The notes beneath the pieces are model-generated. The model was given only the letters and a program-made list of their open reading frames with translations. It was not told the origin of the DNA and ran no database searches. This document shows, piece by piece, positions 1-7,250 of a stretch of DNA of 19,623 nucleotides. This DNA is from Gammaproteobacteria bacterium (GTDB taxonomy: Bacteria > Pseudomonadota > Gammaproteobacteria > Porifericomitales > Porifericomitaceae), in assembly GCA_028817255.1 (NCBI GenBank), contig JAPPQA010000012.1, forward strand, positions 7,496 through 27,118. Reading direction: 5' to 3'. Each line of letters begins with the position of its first letter. The stretch's first letter is position 1. The position numbers and the translations under genes are program-made.

Positions 1-64
1 CCTTATCGTCTGCCGCGCCCGCGTCCCGGAGCGCGTCCAACAGTTCCATGTTCGCTTGTGTCAT
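1..64 (-). CDS. 5' fragment of an unidentified leftward gene
   Basis: Only the first 21 codons are in the window; the gene runs off the left edge. The ATG (complement of 62-64) follows a strong Shine-Dalgarno sequence, GGAGG, about 8 nt upstream. The visible residues begin MTQANMELLDALRDAGA and look like a soluble amphipathic helix, with no signal peptide. A perfect TATAAT lies 47 nt upstream, so the gene probably has its own transcript rather than being read only from the L,D-transpeptidase gene. An in-frame ATG at codon 6 is an alternative start but has a poorer ribosome binding site. The family cannot be named from this fragment. Confidence 0.6.
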   Translation of the reverse strand, partial: MTQANMELLDALRDAGAADDK

Positions 65-110
65 GTTCTGATCCTCCGTGTCATAGCCTACCTTCCGTGG
101 TTACCCGGCG

Positions 111-139
111 ATTATACCCGCATCACGGCAGGAAAACGA
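111..139 (-). promoter_or_regulatory. Putative sigma70 promoter for the leftmost gene
   Basis: The complement of 111-116 is a perfect TATAAT -10 box. With a 17-nt spacer the -35 position reads TCGTTT, a weak match, so the promoter rests mainly on the -10. It lies in the 194-nt gap between the L,D-transpeptidase stop and the leftmost gene. Confidence 0.5.
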
Positions 140-258
140 CCGCGGCGCGGCCTCGGGGCAGGCTTTGCCTCTCAGGCGTTGCCGTCGTCCGGCGGCGCCC
201 GCGGGCGCAGTTCGCGCAGCGCGAAGCGGCCCCTGGCGCGGCAGGCGCCCGCCGCGCG

Positions 259-768
259 CTACTGTTCGCGGATCCGCACCGGCGTGCCCACCGTCACGGC
301 CGCGTACAGCGCCAGCAGGTCGGCGTTGCGCATGCGGATGCAGCCGCGCGAGCCCGGTACGCCCATGGCGGCGCCGTCCGGCGCGCCGTGGATGTAAATC
401 ATGCGCCGGTAGGTGTCCACGTCCCCGTCCCGGTTGAATCCGGTCTCCATGCCCGCCAGCCGCAGGATGCGGGTCAGGATCCAGTCCCGCCCCGGGTGCT
501 GGCGCCCCAACTCCGCGCTGTAGATCTCGCCGGTGGGCTCGCGTCCCACAAACACGGCGTTGGGCGGGCAGCCGTCGCCGATCTTCTGGACGATCTCGTG
601 CCTGCCGCGGGGCGTGCGCTCGCTGTCGCACCGTTCGCCGGCGCCCTTCACGGAGGTGGAGACGGGATATTCCGCGATCACCCTGTCCCGTTCGCGCAGC
701 AGCAGCCGCTGCCGGTCCAGAAAGATCTCGACCGCGGACCCGGTCCCCGTCTCCGCGCCTTGCTTCAT
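259..768 (-). CDS. L,D-transpeptidase catalytic domain protein (YkuD type)
   Basis: A 169-residue protein that appears to be a minimal L,D-transpeptidase, the enzyme class that makes 3-3 peptidoglycan cross-links or attaches lipoproteins to peptidoglycan through a catalytic cysteine. The signature is at the C-terminal end: IYIHGAP (His128) and GVPGSRGCIRM (Ser140, Cys143, Arg145), matching the family HG...SxGCxR pattern. The N-terminal half (residues 10-40) fits the first strands of the YkuD fold. No signal peptide, lipobox or LysM domain is visible, which is unusual for an enzyme that should act in the periplasm; the true start could be missed or export could be atypical. The ATG is 4 nt after the stop of the solute-binding protein gene, so the two are probably co-translated. 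Family assignment is firm; the physiological role is unknown. Confidence 0.87.
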   Translation of the reverse strand: MKQGAETGTGSAVEIFLDRQRLLLRERDRVIAEYPVSTSVKGAGERCDSERTPRGRHEIVQKIGDGCPPNAVFVGREPTGEIYSAELGRQHPGRDWILTRILRLAGMETGFNRDGDVDTYRRMIYIHGAPDGAAMGVPGSRGCIRMRNADLLALYAAVTVGTPVRIREQ

Positions 769-772
769 CGCT

Positions 773-2323
773 TCATCGCCGATCTGCGCGCGGTTCCCGG
801 CGCACCGACGCCAGGCCGTCGTAACTGCCGTCGCGGTCCAGCCGGTAGCCGGCGATCTCGCTGCGCCGGACCAGGATGTGGGACTCGTACCACAGGGGCA
901 CGTAGGGCAACCGTTCGTGCAGTCGTTCTTGCAGCCGGCGGTAGAGCGGCAGTTGTTCGGCGGCGCGCTGCGAGCGCTCGGCCTGCTCGATCAGCGCATC
1001 CACGCGCGGGTCGTTCAGGCGGCCGCGGTTGGCGCCCGCCGGCGGCATGGAGTCGCTGTGGAAGGCGTAGCGGTAGAAGTCGGGCATCTTGAGCCCCACC
1101 CAGGAAAGGCTGTACAACTGGAAGCGCCCCGCCGTGATGTCGCCGTAGAAACTGCCCCAGTCGTGGGGCAGGATGCGCACTTCGATCCCCACCTGCGCCA
1201 ATTGGTGCTGGATCGCCGTGGCCAGCCGGATGCGGAAGGGGTCGCTGGAGGTTTTGTACACCAGTTTCGGGGGCCGCGCCGCGGAATATCCCGCCTCCCG
1301 GACCAGGCGCCGCGCCCGCTCCGGGTCGTAGCGGTATTCGGGCAGCAGGGGATGCGCCAGCCAGTGATCGGCGGGCATGGCCGTGCTGGCCTTGCGCGCC
1401 TCGCCGTGCATAAGGTGGCGCACAATGGCGTCGCGATCGATGGCGTGGGCGATCGCCTGGCGGATGCGGGCGGCGCCGGCCACCGGGTCCTCCAGGTTGA
1501 AGCCCAGGTAGGTAAAGACGTTCCCCGGCGCGCTCTCGCTGTGCAGGTCCTGCTGTCGTTGCAACCAGGGGCGCAGGGAGTAGGGCATGTTGCCTTGCAG
1601 CAGGTCCAGCTCGCGGCGCGCCAGCTTCAATGCCCGCACCACCGGTTCCCGCACCGGCACCAGCTCGATCCGCTGGCCGTCCGCCACCCGCAACAGCGAT
1701 ACCCCGCCTTCTTCCGTGCGCGCCACAAAGCGCAGGGGGCCGCTGCCCACCGGGCGTTCGTGGAAGGGATGATCGTCGGCCAGCAGCGCCCGCGGCAGGA
1801 TCCCCACCGTGAGCAAACCGGGGAAAAAAGGCTCCTCGCGGGAGAGGAAGAAATCAATTCGGTCGGCGTCTGGCGCCTCGATGCGCTCGATGGCGGACAG
1901 GGTGCCTGCCAGGGGCGAGCGGCCGCGCCGTTCCCGGATGGAGTCGTAGGTGGCCTTGACGTCGCCCGCGACCAGGCGGGTGCCGTCGTGGAAGCGCCGC
2001 CCCTCGCCCTGGCGCAGGGCGAAGCGGTAGTGTCGGGGACCCAGGCGGCGCCAGTCCGCCAGCGCCGGCACCACCCGGTATGTTTCGTCGAAGTCCACCA
2101 GCGAGCGGTACAGCAGGCGGCAGATGCGGTAGGAGATGGCGTCGCTGGCCTGGCGCGGGTCCAGCGTGGTCGGCGGCAGGGGCAGGCCGAAGCGGATCGT
2201 TTCCCCGTCGGGAGGCGCGGAGCAGCCGGCCGGCGCCAGCAGCGCGAATAGAAGACAGAGGCAGGAGAGGGCGCCTTGATTCCGCCCGGCCCCGGTGTTA
2301 CTCGGGCGCGGGCCAGTTTTCAC
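773..2323 (-). CDS. ABC transporter solute-binding protein, family 5 (OppA/DppA-like)
   Basis: A 516-residue extracytoplasmic solute-binding protein of the peptide/nickel class (SBP_bac_5). The N-terminus has a hydrophobic stretch (residues about 19-33) ending APAGC, a loose lipobox, so it is probably a lipoprotein, although Pro at -3 is atypical. Family features follow in order: FGLPLPPTTLDPRQASD just after the signal, IDFFLSREEPFFPGLL in the middle, the typical ARIRQAIAHAIDRDAIV helix, and a C-terminal region ending YVPLWYESHILVRR. The start is GTG (complement of 2321-2323), overlapping the exonuclease gene by 26 nt; no better in-frame start precedes the signal sequence. No permease or ATPase gene is nearby, so it is an orphan receptor within this operon. 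The L,D-transpeptidase downstream suggests murein peptides as a possible ligand, which is inference only. Confidence 0.88.
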   Translation of the reverse strand: MKTGPRPSNTGAGRNQGALSCLCLLFALLAPAGCSAPPDGETIRFGLPLPPTTLDPRQASDAISYRICRLLYRSLVDFDETYRVVPALADWRRLGPRHYRFALRQGEGRRFHDGTRLVAGDVKATYDSIRERRGRSPLAGTLSAIERIEAPDADRIDFFLSREEPFFPGLLTVGILPRALLADDHPFHERPVGSGPLRFVARTEEGGVSLLRVADGQRIELVPVREPVVRALKLARRELDLLQGNMPYSLRPWLQRQQDLHSESAPGNVFTYLGFNLEDPVAGAARIRQAIAHAIDRDAIVRHLMHGEARKASTAMPADHWLAHPLLPEYRYDPERARRLVREAGYSAARPPKLVYKTSSDPFRIRLATAIQHQLAQVGIEVRILPHDWGSFYGDITAGRFQLYSLSWVGLKMPDFYRYAFHSDSMPPAGANRGRLNDPRVDALIEQAERSQRAAEQLPLYRRLQERLHERLPYVPLWYESHILVRRSEIAGYRLDRDGSYDGLASVRREPRADRR

Positions 2324-3083
2324 GGAACCGCCGCAGGTGCTCCCCGTCGCTTTCTTTCAGCAGCTTCCGCACCCGCTTGATTTCCTCCTCGTAACGCCGG
2401 TCGGACAGCAGGCCGCGCATGAGGTCGTAGCGCAGGTAGATCAGGTAGGTCAGCAGCGCGTCAATCTCGCAATACTGCCGGATCGCGTCCATGTCGCCCT
2501 CCAGGTAGCGTCGCCAGATCTCGTCGCCCTGCAGTCCGTACTTGCCGGGCAGCCCCAGCAGCCGCGCCGTCTCTTCCAGGGTGGCGCTGGCGCGCAGCTG
2601 GTGGCCCGCCAGCATATCCATCAGGTCCGTGTGGCGCCCGTGGTAGCGGTTGCGGTAGTTGTTCCAGCGGAAATCGTTGTGCAGGCGCCCGGTGTCCCAG
2701 TAGGTCGGCGCGCTGACTCCGTGCCGCAGGCAGCGGTAGTGCAGCACGGGCAGGTCGAAGCCGTGCCCGTTCCAGGAGACCAGGTCGGGCTTGAACTGTT
2801 CAATGCCTTCAAAGAAACGCAGCAGCAATTCCCGCTCCGGCGTCTCCGGTTCGCCGATGGACCACAGCCGCAGTCGGTCGCGGTTGCGCAGCACCATCGA
2901 GATCGCGATCACCCGGTGCAGGGGGTGGCTCAGGAAATCGCTGCCGCCGCGGCTCTGCTGGCGGCGCTGGCTGAAGAGGATCTCCGCGACGTCCGAGTCG
3001 GGCGCGTCCTCCAGACCGTGGAGCCGCCGGCCCAATTCCACATCGGGGATGGTCTCGATATCGAAGGCGAGTACGTCGCGCAA
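2298..3083 (-). CDS. Predicted 3'-5' exonuclease, DEDDy, PolB-like (DNA_pol_B_exo2 type)
   Basis: A 261-residue protein resembling stand-alone proofreading-type exonucleases related to family B DNA polymerases. Exo I is FDIETIPD (Asp8, Glu10), Exo II is SWNGHGFDLPVL (Asp110), and Exo III is QYCEIDALLTY (Tyr203, Asp207), giving the YxxxD spacing of the DEDDy subgroup. The metal-binding acids are all present, so it should be active on 3' ends of nucleic acid in the cytoplasm. The start codon is TTG (complement of 3081-3083), with GGAG 7 nt upstream, 18 nt after the cysM stop; the downstream residues begin directly with the first exonuclease strand, which supports this start. Its 3' end overlaps the solute-binding protein gene. 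Substrate (DNA or RNA) cannot be told from sequence. Confidence 0.88.
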   Translation of the reverse strand: MRDVLAFDIETIPDVELGRRLHGLEDAPDSDVAEILFSQRRQQSRGGSDFLSHPLHRVIAISMVLRNRDRLRLWSIGEPETPERELLLRFFEGIEQFKPDLVSWNGHGFDLPVLHYRCLRHGVSAPTYWDTGRLHNDFRWNNYRNRYHGRHTDLMDMLAGHQLRASATLEETARLLGLPGKYGLQGDEIWRRYLEGDMDAIRQYCEIDALLTYLIYLRYDLMRGLLSDRRYEEEIKRVRKLLKESDGEHLRRFRENWPAPE

Positions 3084-3101
3084 TGGAGGTCTCCGGGCGC
3101 C

Positions 3102-4037
3102 CTAAGCTTGCCGGCGCGAAAACAGGCCGGTAGAGAGATAGCGGTCGCCGCGGTCGCAGACGATTGCCACGATTAAGGCGTCTTGCAGCGTTTTCGCCAG
3201 CTCCAGGGCGGCATGGACGCAGCCGCCGGAGGAGATCCCGGCGAAGATGCCTTCTTCCGCCCCCAGACGCAGGGTCATCGCCTCCGATTCCTCGCGGCTT
3301 ACCTGAAGCAGGCGATCCACCCGCGCGGGGTCGTAGATTTTCGGCAGGTATTCCCTGGGCCAGCAGCGGATGCCGGGGATGCAACTGCCCGCTTTGGGTT
3401 GTACGCCGACGATGGCGATCCCGGGGTCCTGCTCTTTCAAGTAGCGTCCCGCGCCCATGATGGTCCCGGTCGTGCCCATGGAACTCACGAAGTGCGTCAC
3501 CCTGCCGCCCGTGTCGCGCCAAATCTCCGGGCCGGTGCCCTCGTAATGCGCCCGCGGATTGTCCGGGTTGGCGAACTGGTCCAGCAGCCGCCCTTCCCCC
3601 CGCGCCGCCATTTCCCGGGCCCGGTCAATGGCCGCTTCCATGCTGCCTGCCTCGGGGGTCAGCACGATCTCGGCGCCGAATGCCTGCATCGCGGCGCGGC
3701 GTTCCAGGCTCATGTTTTCCGGCATCACCAGTTTCATCCGGTAGCCCCGCATGGCCGCCGCCATGGCCAGGGCGATGCCGGTGTTGCCGCTGGTAGGTTC
3801 GACCAGGGCGTCGCCGGGGCGGATCTCGCCGCGCCGCTCCGCCCCCCGGAGCATGCCGATCGCGGGCCGGTCCTTGACCGAGCCGGCGGGGTTCTGTCCC
3901 TCCATCTTGACCAGGACCGTGCTTTGCAGCCCCTTGGTTAGCCGGCACAGCCGCACCAGCGGCGTATTGCCGATCAAGTCCTCCGATACCTGGAATTGCG
4001 GCAGGGCGGCGCGGCTTTTGGCCCCGGGGGCGCTCAC
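3102..4037 (-). CDS. cysM: Cysteine synthase B (O-acetylserine sulfhydrylase)
   Basis: A 311-residue PLP enzyme of the cysteine synthase family that makes L-cysteine from O-acetylserine and sulfide; the CysM type can also use thiosulfate. Hallmarks are IGNTPLVRL near the start, the PLP lysine Lys55 in NPAGSVKDRPA, the substrate loop TSGNTG (82-87), SSMGTTGT in the middle, and GISSGG near the C-terminus. The text is closer to CysM than CysK from memory, for example RGEGRLLDQFANPDNPRAHY and the end CDRGDRYLSTG. The length is close to the E. coli enzyme. It starts with GTG, overlapping the rimI stop as GTGA, a sign of translational coupling. The usual cysM neighbours (sulfate uptake genes) are absent; here it sits inside a mixed housekeeping operon. 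Confidence 0.95.
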   Translation of the reverse strand: MSAPGAKSRAALPQFQVSEDLIGNTPLVRLCRLTKGLQSTVLVKMEGQNPAGSVKDRPAIGMLRGAERRGEIRPGDALVEPTSGNTGIALAMAAAMRGYRMKLVMPENMSLERRAAMQAFGAEIVLTPEAGSMEAAIDRAREMAARGEGRLLDQFANPDNPRAHYEGTGPEIWRDTGGRVTHFVSSMGTTGTIMGAGRYLKEQDPGIAIVGVQPKAGSCIPGIRCWPREYLPKIYDPARVDRLLQVSREESEAMTLRLGAEEGIFAGISSGGCVHAALELAKTLQDALIVAIVCDRGDRYLSTGLFSRRQA

Positions 4038-4552
4038 AGCGGCACTGCCGGCGGCTTACGGAAGCGGGGCAGGGAAGAGTCGCGCCGCAACTCCCGCGAC
4101 AATTCCAGCGCGTCCTCGCGGTTGCCGTTTGCCGCCGGGTAATAATTTTCCCGCAGGCGCACCGCGCGGAACCCGGCGCTGCGGTACAGGCCGAGGGCGG
4201 CCGTGTTCGAGAGCCGGGTCTCGAGAATAATCCGGCAGGCGCGCCGGCTGGCGGCGACGGACAGCAGGTTCAGCAGCATGGTGCGCCCCAGGCCGCCGCG
4301 CCGCACCGCGAGGCGGATGCACAGATTCAAGACATGCGCCTCGTTGCCCGTTACCGCCATGATGCCGTAGCCGTCCAGCTGCCCCCGGCATTCCATGAGC
4401 CAGCAACAGTATCCCGCCTGCAGGCAGGAGAGGAAGTTTTTCCGCGTCCACGGGAAGCGGTAGGAGTCCCGCTCGATTTCCAGCACTCGTTCCAGGTCGT
4501 CCTCGGTCATGAGGCGGAAACGGTGAACGAGGGCCTCGGCGATCGCGCTCAT
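4034..4552 (-). CDS. rimI: Ribosomal protein bS18 alanine N-acetyltransferase
   Basis: A 172-residue GNAT-family acetyltransferase resembling RimI, which acetylates the N-terminal alanine of ribosomal protein S18 using acetyl-CoA. Features include MTEDDLERVLEIERDSYRFPWT at the N-terminus, the acetyl-CoA pyrophosphate loop RRGGLGRTMLLNLL (R/QxxGxG/A motif), LETRLSNTAALGLYRSAGF, and the characteristic LRENYYPA with GNREDALEL close to the C-terminus. The ATG chosen (complement of 4550-4552) is 20 nt after the uracil-DNA glycosylase stop; its Shine-Dalgarno is distant, and an out-of-frame ATG 9 nt upstream has better spacing but ends after four codons. The Arg/Pro-rich tail of about 20 residues is longer than in E. 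coli RimI. The end overlaps cysM by 4 nt. Confidence 0.92.
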   Translation of the reverse strand: MSAIAEALVHRFRLMTEDDLERVLEIERDSYRFPWTRKNFLSCLQAGYCCWLMECRGQLDGYGIMAVTGNEAHVLNLCIRLAVRRGGLGRTMLLNLLSVAASRRACRIILETRLSNTAALGLYRSAGFRAVRLRENYYPAANGNREDALELSRELRRDSSLPRFRKPPAVPL

Positions 4553-4572
4553 ATCGCGCTCATGGGTTGCGT

Positions 4573-5313
4573 TCAAACCTCCTTGCAGATCTGCACCGCG
4601 AACAGCAGGTCCTGCCATGCCTTGCGCTTTTCGTGCGGGGCGCGCAACAGATAGGCGGGATGGTAAGTCACTACCACGGGGATCCCAAGCCCGGGCAACT
4701 CGTGCCGCTGGCCGCGCAGGCGCCCGATGGGCGTATCGCTTTGCAACAGCGCCTGCGCGGCCACCCGGCCCATCGCCAGCACGATGCGCGGGGCGACCAG
4801 GCGGATCTGACGCTCCAGGTACGGCATGCACTGCGCCTTTTCCTCCGGGCGCGGGTCGCGGTTTCGGGGCGGCCTGCACTTGAGGATGTTGGCGATATAG
4901 ACCTCCTCGCGGCGCAGATCTATGGCCGCCAGCATGGCGTTCAGCAGCTTCCCGGCGCGGCCGACGAAAGGCTCGCCCTGGCGGTCCTCCTCGGCCCCGG
5001 GCGCCTCGCCGACGACCAACCAGTCGGCGGCGGCGGCGCCGACGCCGAACACGGTCTGCGTCCGCCCTTCGTGCAGCGGGCAGCGGCGGCACTGCGCCAC
5101 CTCCTTGCCCAGGGCGGCCAGCGCGGCGGCCGCCTTCGCATTAGTCGCGGCCCCCGTCGCAGGTCTTGTCGCGGGCCTTGCCTCTGTCGCCGGCGCGGCG
5201 GCGGCCGCTTCCCCTGGCCCCGCCGCCGCCCCGCGTCCGCCGTCCCGGCGCAAGCGCCATACCCGGATGCCCATCTCCGCCAGGCACCGCTTCTGCATCG
5301 CCGACAGGTTCAT
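4573..5313 (-). CDS. Uracil-DNA glycosylase, family 4 (iron-sulfur)
   Basis: A 246-residue DNA repair enzyme that removes uracil from DNA. Residues 70-246 form the family 4 fold: the water-activating motif region VGEAPGAEED (102-110), the loop VVVTYHPAYLLR (213-224) that inserts at the lesion, and four cysteines for a 4Fe-4S cluster (Cys75, Cys78, Cys146, Cys162) with the expected CxxC and Cx15C spacing. Residues 25-68 are an Ala/Pro/Thr-rich linker of low complexity, probably disordered, after a short basic N-terminal helix; such N-terminal extensions are common in proteobacterial members. The ATG overlaps the leuA stop as ATGA. The earlier, much longer reading frame on this strand overlaps leuA out of frame and is not the gene. 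Confidence 0.93.
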   Translation of the reverse strand: MNLSAMQKRCLAEMGIRVWRLRRDGGRGAAAGPGEAAAAAPATEARPATRPATGAATNAKAAAALAALGKEVAQCRRCPLHEGRTQTVFGVGAAAADWLVVGEAPGAEEDRQGEPFVGRAGKLLNAMLAAIDLRREEVYIANILKCRPPRNRDPRPEEKAQCMPYLERQIRLVAPRIVLAMGRVAAQALLQSDTPIGRLRGQRHELPGLGIPVVVTYHPAYLLRAPHEKRKAWQDLLFAVQICKEV

Positions 5314-6860
5314 ACCGATGCTGCCGCCTGCGGGTGGATGCGGATGGCGCCGTCCAGGATCTTGTTCAAGGCGTTGATGTACGCCTTGGCGGAGGCGACC
5401 ACGATGTCCGTATCCGCCCCATGGCCGTTCACGATCCGCCCGTCTTTGGAGAGCCGGACGGTTACCTCGCCCTGCGCGTCGGTGCCGGTGGTGATGTTGT
5501 TGACCGAGTACAGCTGCAGGTCGCAGCCCGACTCGACGATGCCCTCCACCGCCTTCAAAGTGGCGTCCACCGCGCCGCTGCCCCGCGCCGTCATCTTGCG
5601 CTCCGTTCCGTCCACGCGCAGGGTCACCGACGCTGTCGGCGTCTCGCCGATCTCCAGTTGCGCGCGCAGCTGCAACAGCCGGATGCGCTCCATCGAAGTC
5701 CTTTGGATCGCATCCGATACCAGCGCCTGCAAGTCCTCGTCGTAGATCTCGTGCTTGCGGTCGGCGAGCTGCTTGAAGCGGGTAAAGACCGTGTTCAAGT
5801 CCTCTTCGGAGTCCAGGTCCAGCCCCAATTCCACCAGCCGGGCGCGGAGCGCGTTTCTGCCGGAATGCTTCCCCAGCACGATGCGGCTGGTGCCGAAGCC
5901 CACGTCCTCCGGGCGGAGGATCTCGTAAGTGCCGCGGTGCTTGAGTACGCCGTCCTGATGGATGCCCGCCTCGTGGGCGAAGGCATTCGCCCCCACGATC
6001 GCCTTGTTGGGCTGCACCGGGAAGCCGGTTACGTTGGACACCAGCCGCGAGCAATGGACGATCTGCGTGGCGTCTATGCCGCTGTCGCAGGCGAACACGT
6101 CGCGCCGGGTGCGCACCGTCATGACCACTTCTTCCAGCGCCGCGTTGCCCGCTCGTTCGCCCAGGCCGTTGACGGTGCACTCTACCTGGCGCGCGCCGTG
6201 CAGCACGGCGGCGAGGGAGTTGGCCACGGCCAGCCCCAGGTCGTTGTGGCAATGCACCGAGAACACCGCCTGGTCGGCGTTCGGGACCCGTTCCCGCAGC
6301 TTCCCGATCAGCGCCCCGAACTGGTGCGGCAGGTTGTAGCCCACCGTGTCCGGGATGTTGACGGTGCGGGCGCCGGCAGCGATGACCGCCTCCACCACTT
6401 GGCACAGAAAATCGAAGTCGGAGCGCCCGGCATCCTCGGGGGAGAACTCCACGTCGTCGGTGTGCTGCCGGGCCAGCCGCACGGCTTGCACGGCCCGCTC
6501 CAACACCTGCTCCGGCGTCATCTGCAGTTTGACCCGCATGTGCAGGGGAGAGGTGGCGATGAAGGTATGGATGCGCGAACGGGCGGCCCCTTGCAGCGTT
6601 TCCGCCGCCACTTCCAGGTCTTTTTCCACCGCCCTGGCCAGGGCGCAGACCGTGCTGTTTTTCACGCTCCCGGCGATGGCCCGCACCGCCTCGGCATCGC
6701 CGGGGCTGGCCACGGGAAACCCCGCCTCGATCACGTCCACCCGCATATGCTCCAGCGCCTTGGCGATCTGCAACTTCTCCTCGCGGGTCATGGAGGCGCC
6801 CGGGCTCTGCTCTCCGTCCCGCAGCGTAGTGTCGAATACGATCAGTCTGTCCTCGTTCAA
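5310..6860 (-). CDS. leuA: 2-isopropylmalate synthase
   Basis: A 516-residue enzyme for the first committed step of leucine synthesis, condensing acetyl-CoA with 2-oxoisovalerate. The TIM barrel (residues about 5-270) carries FDTTLRDGEQSPG (Arg14, Asp15), the metal ligands in SVHCHNDLGL (His203, His205), and NGLGERAGNAALEEV. The linker contains KAIVGANAFAHEAGIHQDG, and residues about 390-516 form the LeuA dimer domain that binds leucine for feedback inhibition. Length and layout match the E. coli enzyme. The start is TTG (complement of 6858-6860), with GGAG 7 nt upstream; no ATG or GTG fits better. It is the first large gene of the leftward operon and has a long leader that may respond to leucine. 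Other leucine genes (leuB, leuC, leuD) are not in the window. Confidence 0.97.
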   Translation of the reverse strand: MNEDRLIVFDTTLRDGEQSPGASMTREEKLQIAKALEHMRVDVIEAGFPVASPGDAEAVRAIAGSVKNSTVCALARAVEKDLEVAAETLQGAARSRIHTFIATSPLHMRVKLQMTPEQVLERAVQAVRLARQHTDDVEFSPEDAGRSDFDFLCQVVEAVIAAGARTVNIPDTVGYNLPHQFGALIGKLRERVPNADQAVFSVHCHNDLGLAVANSLAAVLHGARQVECTVNGLGERAGNAALEEVVMTVRTRRDVFACDSGIDATQIVHCSRLVSNVTGFPVQPNKAIVGANAFAHEAGIHQDGVLKHRGTYEILRPEDVGFGTSRIVLGKHSGRNALRARLVELGLDLDSEEDLNTVFTRFKQLADRKHEIYDEDLQALVSDAIQRTSMERIRLLQLRAQLEIGETPTASVTLRVDGTERKMTARGSGAVDATLKAVEGIVESGCDLQLYSVNNITTGTDAQGEVTVRLSKDGRIVNGHGADTDIVVASAKAYINALNKILDGAIRIHPQAAASV

Positions 6861-6909
6861 GTTCCTTCTCCCAACTTCGTTCTCCGGAGACTCGTTTTCC
6901 GGAGAGCGT

Positions 6910-6927
6910 CCGGGGCCTTCGCCCCGG
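6910..6927 (-). other. Hairpin 50 nt before leuA
   Basis: A perfect 7-bp stem, CCGGGGC and GCCCCGG, with a tetraloop (GAAG on the transcribed strand). It is positioned like a terminator or pause site ahead of leuA but is followed by ACGCTCTCC, not by T residues. Confidence 0.5.
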
Positions 6928-6950
6928 GGCGATAGTTTACTGCCCCGCCC

Positions 6951-6973
6951 GGCGCCCGGCGCGCGCGGGCGCC
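6951..6973 (-). other. GC-only hairpin in the leuA leader
   Basis: A perfect 8-bp stem, GGCGCCCG and CGGGCGCC, encloses a 7-nt GC loop. It should be very stable in RNA. It lies midway between the putative leader peptide and leuA. Confidence 0.5.
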
Positions 6974-7032
6974 CTCAAGCCATTCCGGGGGCCATGCCCG
7001 GCGGGGTGCGTAAAGATTATGTGTGGAATCGG

Positions 7033-7051
7033 GTTGCCCTGTCAGGGCAAC
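7033..7051 (-). other. Hairpin covering the leader-peptide stop
   Basis: A perfect 8-bp inverted repeat, GTTGCCCT and AGGGCAAC, with a 3-nt loop. On the minus strand the 5' arm contains the last Leu and Pro codons of the putative leader peptide, and its stop is at the loop. No T tract follows. Confidence 0.55.
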
Positions 7052-7131
7052 AGCAGGGGCGGGAACGGCCAGACCTGGACGCGGTCTGCCGTCCGCAACG
7101 ACAACAAAAGACATGCGCGAGTAGCGTACAT
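7042..7131 (-). CDS. Possible leucine-rich leader peptide of leuA
   Basis: A 29-codon reading frame lies between the predicted promoter and leuA. It has seven leucines in two clusters: RACLLLSLR (codons CTT TTG TTG TCG TTG) and PPLLLP at the very end (CTG CTG TTG CCC TGA). The last Leu codon and the stop are inside a perfect hairpin at 7033-7051, the arrangement expected if a ribosome stalled on Leu codons changes RNA folding. The predicted transcription start falls at or next to the ATG, so it might be translated as a leaderless mRNA; no good Shine-Dalgarno is present. CTT and TTG stand out against the CTG-rich usage of the neighbours. It may be chance, since GC-rich DNA often yields Leu-rich short frames. 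Confidence 0.4.
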   Translation of the reverse strand: MYATRACLLLSLRTADRVQVWPFPPLLLP

Positions 7132-7138
7132 ACCCTCT

Positions 7139-7167
7139 ACTATACCCACTCCCCGCGCCCAACGCAA
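7139..7167 (-). promoter_or_regulatory. sigma70-type promoter of the leuA operon
   Basis: On the minus strand, TTGCGT (complement of 7162-7167) and TATAGT (complement of 7139-7144) are separated by exactly 17 nt. Both boxes are near consensus, and the surroundings are otherwise GC-rich. The start site would fall near 7132, giving the long leuA leader. Confidence 0.6.
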
Positions 7168-7250
7168 CGATTCCCGGCAGCGGTCGCGCCGACGCGAGAC
7201 CGGCCGGTTCCCATCGGTCGCGGGCTGTGCTACATAAGCCGGAGCCGGCC

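Larger units (their letters stand above)
6861..7131 (-). promoter_or_regulatory. Long structured 5' leader of the leuA operon
   Basis: About 270 nt lie between the predicted transcription start and the leuA TTG. The stretch holds a possible leucine-rich leader peptide and three strong hairpins (7033-7051, 6951-6973, 6910-6927). Directly before leuA the sequence TCTCCGGA occurs twice. No run of T follows any hairpin on the minus strand, so a classical intrinsic attenuator is not evident; translational control or Rho-linked attenuation would fit better. There is no other gene I can support here. Confidence 0.45.

Noticed and set aside
61..84. A seven-residue upstream frame (MTRRIRT) before the leftmost gene
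   Set aside because: Its ATG lacks a Shine-Dalgarno, and the overlap with the next ATG is likely chance.
195..208. The palindrome GCGCCCGCGGGCGC after the L,D-transpeptidase gene as a terminator
   Set aside because: No T tract follows in either direction, and such GC palindromes arise readily in this composition.
58..2251. Long plus-strand open frames across 58-1092 and 533-2251
   Set aside because: They are antisense to the L,D-transpeptidase and solute-binding protein genes, have no recognisable domains, and are expected in GC-rich DNA.
4573..6405. A 610-codon open frame on the minus strand spanning the uracil-DNA glycosylase and part of leuA
   Set aside because: Only the last 246 codons resemble a protein family; the rest is an Arg/Gly/Ala-rich shadow of leuA in another frame.
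7208..7236. An extended -10 promoter (TGCTACATA) for endonuclease V
   Set aside because: Poor -35, and the resulting leader would be only about 8 nt; too weak to list.
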